Of a stretch of DNA of 64,000 bases, positions 57,036-64,000 are shown piece after piece (the stretch's first letter is position 1; each line of letters starts with the position of its first letter). Location: the NCBI RefSeq assembly GCF_023898315.1, contig NC_064619.1, positions 347,830,650 to 347,894,649 on the forward strand, given 5' to 3'. The stretch comes from Schistocerca nitens. Taxonomy: Eukaryota; Arthropoda; Insecta; Orthoptera; Acrididae. The translations under genes were made by a program, and so were the position numbers. The notes under the pieces are model-generated. The model did no database searches. It had not been told where the DNA came from and saw only the letters and a program-made list of their open reading frames with translations.

Positions 57036-57521
57036 TGGCTTTACATTCACCAGGTACATTTTGTGGTAGCATCGACGCAAACTACATCTGTGTTAAATGA
57101 GACGTACACCAGGAAATTTGTATGGTGGCATGTACTGCTGAGAGTTCCTCGGATTATAACTCATTCAAATGCACTGAAGATGGCTTTTCATAACAAAGAT
57201 CTGGACGTGCAAGAATAATAAAAAAACTCTGAGAGTGCGACCGATTTTTGTATTCCTATCCTTTCTTACATTGATATAAAGTCGCTGTGCACAACATTCC
57301 GTATGCAATCAAAGCTGCTTATATTAGGGTGTTTTGGCGTTTGATACGTTCTCCTGGCACACGATTAATTTGATAAACTCATTTGAGTTCTTAAATGGAA
57401 AAGGGAAGGGATGTGAGCAGGATTGATACACTATTTTAAAGTATGTGTATTTATTTCAGAGTCAGATTTTTGTATGTGACGTTGTTACCTTTCTGTTCTA
57501 GAGCTGGAACACTTAATTGTA

Positions 57522-57758
57522 AACGAAAGAGTTGCAGCAGTGGTTAGCACATTGGACTCGCTTTCGAGAGGATGACTGTTCAAAACCACATCTGGCCATC
57601 CAGATTAAGAATTTCAGTGATTTCCTAAATCGCGTCAGGAAAACGCCAGGATAGTTTCTGTGAAAGGGCACGGCCGATTTACTTCCCCATCTTTGGCACA
57701 ATCCGAGCCTGTGCTCCGTATCTAATGGCGATAGGACGTTATACCCAATCCTCCTTTG
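57522..57758 (+). mobile_element. tRNA-headed SINE with TAATTGTA duplication
   Basis: The head GTTGCAGCAGTGGTTAGCAC (A box) and GACTGTTCAAAACCACATCT (worn B box) leads to CCATCCAGATTAAGAATTTC, AAATCGCGTCAGGAAAACGC and GGGCACGGCCGATTTACTTC. I know this order from an orthopteran SINE. TAATTGTA flanks at 57514-57521 and 57759-57766. Confidence 0.85.
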
Positions 57759-57766
57759 TAATTGTA

Positions 57767-59490
57767 TTCTATCCACGTAAATGGATGAGAACGACTTCTG
57801 GCACCCGATTCCGAATGTAAATACCGGCTTCTGATCAAGTTTTCAGACCGAGCCTAATCGTACTTTACATTTGCATAAGAGGCTCAGAAAATATTTTTGT
57901 TTAAGGTCATCGTTTCTTTGAGACCAATTTTTCAGTTTTGTGGTACCCAGGACTGCCCTATTTTCCTTAGGTTTTATAGAATGTTTCTTAGAGAAAATGT
58001 AGCGGAAAGGTGCTGCACAGAATTATTCAGCAAGTAATTCTTAAGAACTATGCCAAATTTCGGGATATTAGCTGAGGAAAGGTGCACTAGAGGTCAAAAA
58101 AGTTAGGTTATGGCAATTCGATTTAGAGTTTTCATTTCAGTTTCTGAGAACATTGCTATACCTCTAGTAGCTAATGCTGTCAATGTCCATAAACTTTATT
58201 TTCTTCCTTGTCCTTGGAGTAATCTCTTCCCTTGCCTCCCTTGCTCAGCTAACTTTTGAATTTTTTCTTCTGCTGCTTCTTCTATCTCCAGTGTGCACGA
58301 AACTGGATAAAAGCCTAGTCTCTATAGGCGCTCAATCTTATCTACATTTTCACTAATGCACACTAGACAGGAATCACATGCAGCTGCCCTCACAACGATT
58401 GAGGACGCTATCATCATACAGTCGTAGGCACTTTGACCCACTATTAACACATGCATATGAAACATTAAACATGTGGGCAAGTATTCACTGGAAAATTCGT
58501 CCTTGACACGTACACAACATCATCAATTTCTTCACTAATTTTCTTCTTCGATGAACTCAGTGACTTTGTCGAAAAATGCCATTCAGAATTAGGAGCAGCA
58601 CCTATAACACTGTTGTTTAATTTTCCTGCACCTGTTACAGATGAAATTCGACTTCGTCTCACTTTTTGAATTGTGTCCACTCTTACGACCCTTATCGAGC
58701 AAAGCAGGTTGCACGTACTATTAAACACGCAGTAAACATAGGAACAAGCCAATTTAACCTTGCTCACAGCCTTATAGACTCATCTGCAGTTTGTTTCTGT
58801 TGTGTGAACGAAGAACTAACGCAAAAAAAAAAAAAATCCTAGCGTAGAGAACTTGTGGATCACAGCACAGAGAAAGTGGACGCGACAGGCGTAGACGCCC
58901 AAACAACTTTTTTTAAAACATGTTTCTACTCGAATTCGATTATGAAGCTATGAGATATTATTCTTAAATAATCAACTAACAAATTATTCAGGAAAAAATT
59001 GAATTTTTTTTCATTTTTTTCAACTTTGTCCTACATCTTCCCTTAAATAATTATGCGTCATTTCATAGGCGCCTCTTAAACTATTTTGAATTAGTTTCTT
59101 TTTTTTTAAATACGTCTGATGCATAGTCTAATCTGCTTGGGGCATTTAAATAATTCTTTCACGTTGTGACTCAATGGGTCCTTTTAAAATATTTTGCGTA
59201 ATTAGAGTTTTCAAAAAATTGTAATAAGCCGCCTAATCTGTTTTGGGTGGTTTTCAATGTTGTTTCATATCGTCACTAATTGGTGCACCTGAAGAATCTT
59301 GAGTTACTTGTGTTTTTAAAATGATTCTGCTAAGTGATCTAATCTGCTTTGAGTGCTGATGCCACACACCTCCACACCACATACAATGATGAAGTTGGTG
59401 AAAGATGACCCGGCAGTCGATCGGTACTGATGGATCCGGACTACCAGGGTCCCTATCCATTCGCTTAGAGTTAATGGAAACTCATTAATA
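57767..59490. other. No recognised gene; one 100-codon frame
   Basis: The minus-strand frame 58465-58767 has a Ser/Lys-rich stretch (STKSLSSSKKKISEEIDDVV) and no domain that I know. The right part near 58930-59045 has AAATTATTCAGGA and ends in CTTAAAT, faintly like the end of the TTAA transposon at 47.3-47.4 kb. A decayed relative is possible but unproven. Confidence 0.35.
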
Positions 59491-60893
59491 CACTCCTGGA
59501 AATTGAAATAAGAACACCGTGAATTCATTGTCCCAGGAAGGGGAAACTTTATTGACACATTCCTGGGGTCAGATACAGCACATGATCACACTGACAGAAC
59601 CACAGGCACATAGACACTGGCAACAGAGCATGCACAATGTCGGCACTAGTACAGTGTATATCCACCTTTCGCAGCAATGCAGGCTGCTATTCTCCCATGG
59701 AGACGATCGTAGAGATGCTGGATGTAGTCCTGTGGAACGGCTTGCCATGCCATTTCCACCTGGCGCCTCAGTTGGACCAGCGTTCGTGCTGGACGTGCAG
59801 ACCGCGTGAGACGACGCTTCATCCAGTCCCAAACATGCTCAATGGGGGACAGATCCGGAGATCTTGCTGGCCAGGGTAGTTGACTTACACCTTCTAGAGC
59901 ACTTTGGGTGGCACGGGATACATGCGGACGTGCATTGTCCTGTCCCTTACCGGTCTAGGAATGGTAGAACGATGGGTTCGATGACGGTTTGGATGTACCG
60001 TGCACTATTCAGTGTCCCCTCGACGATCATCAGTGGTGTACGGCCAGTGTAGGAGATCGCTCCCCACACCATGATGCCGGGTGTTGGCCCTGTGTGCCTC
60101 GGTCGTATGCAGTCCTGATTGTGGCGCTCACCTGCACGGCGCCAAACACGCATACGACCATCATTGGCACCAAGGCAGAAGCGACTCTCATCGCTGAAGA
60201 CGTCTCCATTCGTCCCTCCATTCACGCCTGTCGCGACACCACTGGAGGCGGGCTGCACGATGTTGGGGCGTGAGCGGAAGACGGCCTAACGGTGTGCGGG
60301 ACCGTAGCCCAGCTTCATGGAGACGGTTGCGAATGATCCTCGCCGATACCCCAGGAGCAACAGTGTCCCTAATTTGCTGGGAAGTGGCGGTGCGGTCCCC
60401 TACGACACTGCGTAGGATCCTACGGTCTTGGCGTGCATCCGTGCGTCGCTGCGGTCCGGTCCCAGGTCGACGGGCACGTGCACCTTCCGTCGACCACTGG
60501 CGACCACATCGATGTACTGTGGAGACCTCACGCCCCACGTGTTGAGCAATTCGGCGGTACGTCCACCCGGCCTCCCGCATGCCCACTATACGCCCTCGCT
60601 CAAAGTCCGTCAACTGCACATACGGTTCACGTCCACGCTGTCGCGGCATGCTACCAGTGTTAAAGACTGCGATGGAGCTCCGTATGCCACGGCAAACTGG
60701 CTGACACTGACGGCGGCGGTGCACAAATGCTGCGCAGCTAGCGCCATTCGACGGCCAACACCGCGGTTCCTGGTGTGTCCGCTGTGCCGTGCGTGTGATC
60801 ATTGCTTGTACAGCCCTCTCGCAGTGTCCGGAGCAAGTATGGTGGGTCTGACACACCGGTGTCAATGTGTTCTTTTTTCCATTTCCAGGAGTG
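59491..60893 (-). mobile_element. Tc1-like transposon, second copy, 1403 bp
   Basis: Same ends as 39250-40671 (CACTCCTGGAAATTGAAA and, reversed from the right, CACTCCTGGAAATGGAAA), flanked by TA at 59489-59490 and 60894-60895. It lies in the opposite orientation. Length is 19 bp less, fully explained by a 5-bp and a 14-bp deletion in the gene. Confidence 0.95.
59646..60649 (-). pseudogene. Tc1-like transposase with two small deletions
   Basis: From ATG 60649 (MPRQRGREPY) to TAG 59646. It is nearly identical to the intact gene at 39494-40516. A 5-bp loss at about 60205-60210 (GACGTGTCGTC reduced to GACGTC, just before the FSDES motif) shifts the frame. A 14-bp loss at about 59943-59948 removes the codons in front of QQDN. 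The combined loss of 19 bp does not restore the frame. The second helix-turn-helix region and the C-terminal RSPDLSPIE text remain readable in separate frames. Confidence 0.92.
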
Positions 60894-60895
60894 TA

Positions 60896-61689
60896 TATTA
60901 AGCGTGGCAAAAATTATACTGTTTTTCTTCACAGAAACGTTTTAGTTTCATCGTAAGCTGAGTAGATTACTATTTGTCCTCCGAAAAATCTAACATTTTA
61001 TTAACTGATAAATTAAAGCGAGGGATGATCACCACACAATAGGTCATAGAACAAATTTATAAATATCTGTTTCTGCGAAACTTTTGGCAACTGCATCAGT
61101 TCATTAAGTAGTAACTGTTTACAATCTTGGGTAACGAATATCGACAATCTGCAATCGAATTAGGGCTGCTGGTCACCGCATCAGTAGCATTTGATGTCAT
61201 ATATCACTCAGTAGAGTGTTCCATAAGGGAAATATCGCAAAGAACTTGGGCATTCTAGGTTTGCTATGGATTGGTTTAACAGAAGGTTAACTAATAGCCG
61301 CTTGATGGGTACCATAGTCTTCTATAGCCGTAAGCTGCGGTAGTGTTCCACTGACCGCTGAAGGAATGGAGGACTGTCGTCGTATGTAACGTGGATCTGG
61401 TCTTGACAAGCTAGATAGCAAACGTCGTAGAATCCTCCTTAAGAAAAAACTCAAAATGTAGTGAAAGGCTGAAGCAATCAATAGCTGTGCGATGCTCATT
61501 CATACATGCATGCATGAATGTCCAAAGGAACATTGCATCGTAATTCCGACTGACAGAGGCACTGCGACATCGTATTTATCCGCCGACACCGGGCACGCAG
61601 CTTATAAGTAAAACGTCTCCCTTGTACGGGAATATACGTAACGTATGTACAAGCACAGTTTGTAGACACTTGGTGTACGACATGTGGAA
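60896..61689. other. No gene seen
   Basis: Frames under 90 codons; no recognisable domain. A run of CATGCATGCATGAATG lies near 61504. Confidence 0.45.
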
Positions 61690-61830
61690 GTTTGGTTCTG
61701 GCCGTGAGTTGTGCTTGGATGGTCTAACAGTAGGCGACCGCTCGCGATAAGCAGGAAATCCGGCTTCGAGTCCCCGTCCGGAGCAAATTTTCACTTTCGT
61801 CATTCCATTACACAGCATATATTTGTCCGT
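61690..61830 (+). mobile_element. tRNA-derived SINE fragment
   Basis: Reads GTGCTTGGATGGTCTAACAG (A-box area), GCGACCGCTCGCGATAAGCA, GGCTTCGAGTCCCCGTCCGG (B box) and TTTTCACTTTCGTCATTCCA. I recall this order from an orthopteran tRNA-type repeat. No target duplication identified. Confidence 0.65.
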
Positions 61831-62339
61831 ATTCACAACTGCTAATATATTTACTGTATTACATGTATTAGGATTGCCCGAATATAACGGTCGTTCGTGA
61901 AAAATGGACCTCGCCGAAGTGGTGTGGCTTGCATTCTTCTACGATACATTCATGTGTACCGTAGGTGCGACTACACTGGAGGGGTATCAGTGAAGAGGCC
62001 GGACTAACATACCGTTACTGCACAGGGACAGCAGCTCTATCTGCAGTTGCAGGGTGAACAATCTGGATGACTGACTGGCGTGGCCTTAAAGTAATCAACG
62101 TGGCATTATCAACTTGCTGCTATGAGCAGTTAATAGGAAGGAGATACTACAGTCGTTTATATTTTCGAGCATAAGTAGCTTCAGTAGGAAGGGGTACTAC
62201 ATTCGTTATTTTTCCGAAGCCGTACAGATTTACACTTTTGCCTCATAATGATCCTGGCATTCTCTTGGATATACAAATCCAAAGTTAAAAATAATCCACC
62301 ATTCAGATCTCCTAGTATAACAGGAGGCTGTTGTCATGA

Positions 62340-64000
62340 CGAGAGACAAAGATAGCACTGCACGAGTCTGAGCGGCGGATGTTAGAACACTTAATCACGT
62401 GTATGGGTGTGAAAGTGTACAAACCGATATAGATAGGTTAAAGACAGACATAGTGAAGCATGGTGGCAGGAAGAACTGGACTTTGATCAGGTTAGTGGAG
62501 CATTTTCAGCACAGACTCAAATAGAGGTATTGCAGGAGTAGATCTTACGATGAACAATAAAATAGGAACGATGCTAGGGTTGCAGCGAACATCGTAGTGA
62601 ACCCATTTTCATAGCGATGGTACATAAGAAACTAACACCGACTGTAGTAATTTGAGTTTAGGCCTACTTGCTAACTAGTCCACAGATGATGCAGAAATTA
62701 AAATATCAGTGGATGAGATAAAACATTCGTACAAGGGAGCCAACATTTCTGATGAGGGATGGGAATTCGATGGTAGGAAAAGGAAGAGAAGGAAAAATTT
62801 TAGGAGAGCATCGATTGAGGCAAAGAAATGAAAGGGAAAACCACCTTGTACACTCATGATCAGAGGATTATTTAATAATTGCTAACTTTTGGTTTGAGAA
62901 TCACGAGAGAATGTTGTATACGTGCAAGAGATCTGAAAATGACGGAAGGCTTGAGATAGTTCACAAAGCAGAAAATCGGAAATTTTGAAAGCAATATAAC
63001 ATACGATGGGCAAATTGACCCTAAATACACGTCATGAATTGTAGATTAAAACTAAAGAAAATGTTTCGAGGTAGAAGATTATTGAGATAGTTCCTGGACT
63101 AACTGAAAGAAGTAGAAGATTCGAAGAGTTTCAAAGAGAGTGTTAAGCAACATCAGAGTTGAACAAGTGAAAGGGGTGCTATAGAAAATTAGATAGCTTG
63201 ACGGATGAAGTAGTGGAGAAGACATAGGACCAAAGAAATAAAACGACGAAGCCCAACGGAAATTCTTCGATAAAAGAAGGAATATACAATTTCAGTAACA
63301 AAAAGAACATATCAAAAGGCACCAAATGAAGCAGGCAAAAAGGAATATAAACGTCTGTACGATGCGCCAGACAGAAAGTGAAAAATGGCCCATCAGGGCT
63401 GTCTAGAAGAGAAATTCAAAGCTGTAGAACCAAGCATGGCCAAGAGAAAGCTGGATGCCACCAGAGGGTAGCTAAGGAGATGTTTGGATAGGATATAACC
63501 AGCTGTATGAGCACTAAGAGCTAGATGTCGAACTAGTACTAAGTAACGAGTGGATAGTTGAAAGAGAGAATAATTACGTGTAACAGCTAAGTAAGGGAAA
63601 CGCACACCTGAAGAGAACATTATAGAAAGGGAAGAAGAAGTAGATGAATGTGAAACTCAAGATATAAGATAGGGGATGACAGAGAGCTTAAAGACCTAAT
63701 TCGTAGCTTTTTCTCATAATTACTAAGATACTTGTGAGAGCTAACCGTTCCCAATCTGTTCCACACGATATGCAAGAGGTTTATCAGACAGGTGCAATAA
63801 CGTCAGACTTTAAGAAAAATGTAATAATTCCTATATAAAAGCAGCCAGGAGCTAAGAGCTGTCAAAATTACTGGACCACCATTTTAATAAATCAGGTTGC
63901 ATGATAACGACATTGGTTATTTACAGAAGAAAGGAGTAACTTGTAGAAGCCGATCTCTGGGAAGATTTATTTAGGTTCTAGAGAAATGTAGTGATTTAGA
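62340..64000 (+). mobile_element. Degenerate non-LTR retrotransposon relic
   Basis: A purine-rich, frame-broken region. Its right end, 63931-63990, aligns with 42223-42290 of the truncated LINE: TTGTAGAAGCCGATCTCTGG against TGGTAGAAGCGGACCTCGGG, and GAGAAATGT against CGTAGAAATGT. The upstream part (TACAAACCGATATAGATAGG at about 62420) fits the endonuclease side of the same family. It continues past the window. No usable ORF. Confidence 0.65.

Noticed and set aside
58930..59045. Possible second TTAA-transposon end
   Set aside because: Only AAATTATTCAGGA and a CTTAAAT end are shared; no matching opposite end was found.

Overview
The window reads as an accessory, transposon-dominated stretch of an insect nuclear genome. 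Several tRNA-headed SINEs have sequences I recognise from orthopterans, so a grasshopper or locust (Schistocerca-like) is the most likely source. That assignment rests on memory of repeat families, not on a search. I recognise no host protein-coding gene, no rRNA and no convincing functional tRNA gene. Almost every supported feature is a mobile element or its debris. Many open frames in the window begin at non-ATG codons and are pieces of decayed elements.

The main structure is one nested locus running from about 2.2 kb to 33.2 kb. The oldest layer is a minus-strand non-LTR retrotransposon (called N2 here; CR1/L2-like, with an esterase-type ORF1). Its 3' end is at about 2228 and its ORF1 start is at 11503. 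Upstream of ORF1 lie tandem units of about 290 bp, seen at 11513-11737, 31159-31541 and 33148-33213. N2 is split by a SINE (3646-3855, TSD GAGGAAT), by a nearly full-length younger relative N3 (4258-8181, TSD CAAGTC) and by a mariner (8360-9680, TSD TA). Its upstream repeat is split by Gypsy-B (11738-31154, TSD ACAC). Gypsy-B is itself split in its leader by Gypsy-A (12520-24916, TSD ATAT). A further insert of unknown type, about 1.6 kb, splits the third upstream unit. For N3 and the first SINE, removing the insert and one TSD copy restores a continuous reading frame across the junction.

From 33 to 44 kb there is a MITE with 59-bp inverted repeats (34955-35463). A host-like segment (38.28-38.73 plus 41.02-41.2 kb) is duplicated at 56.37-57.03 kb. 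A palindromic tRNA-bearing element (38742-41014) has inserted in the first copy of that duplication and carries an apparently intact Tc1-like transposon (39250-40671). A 5'-truncated non-LTR element abuts an (AT)n tract (42108-43457). From 44 to 64 kb there is a TTAA-flanked transposon with a Mutator-like transposase pseudogene (44862-47425), two tRNA-type SINEs, a degraded minus-strand Gypsy (about 49.5-55.3 kb) cut by a 516-bp solo LTR (TSD GAGCT), another SINE, a second inverted Tc1 copy (59491-60893) with 5-bp and 14-bp deletions, and a degenerate non-LTR relic at the right edge.

The most unusual signal is in N3. ORF1 ends in a canonical -1 frameshift heptamer (T TTT TTA) directly before its stop codon. 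The -1 frame opens into the endonuclease/RT ORF2, which has no ATG before the endonuclease core. The older copy N2 keeps the same stop position and the same -1 overlap. Together with the tandem 5' units, this suggests a LINE family with an uncommon expression strategy.
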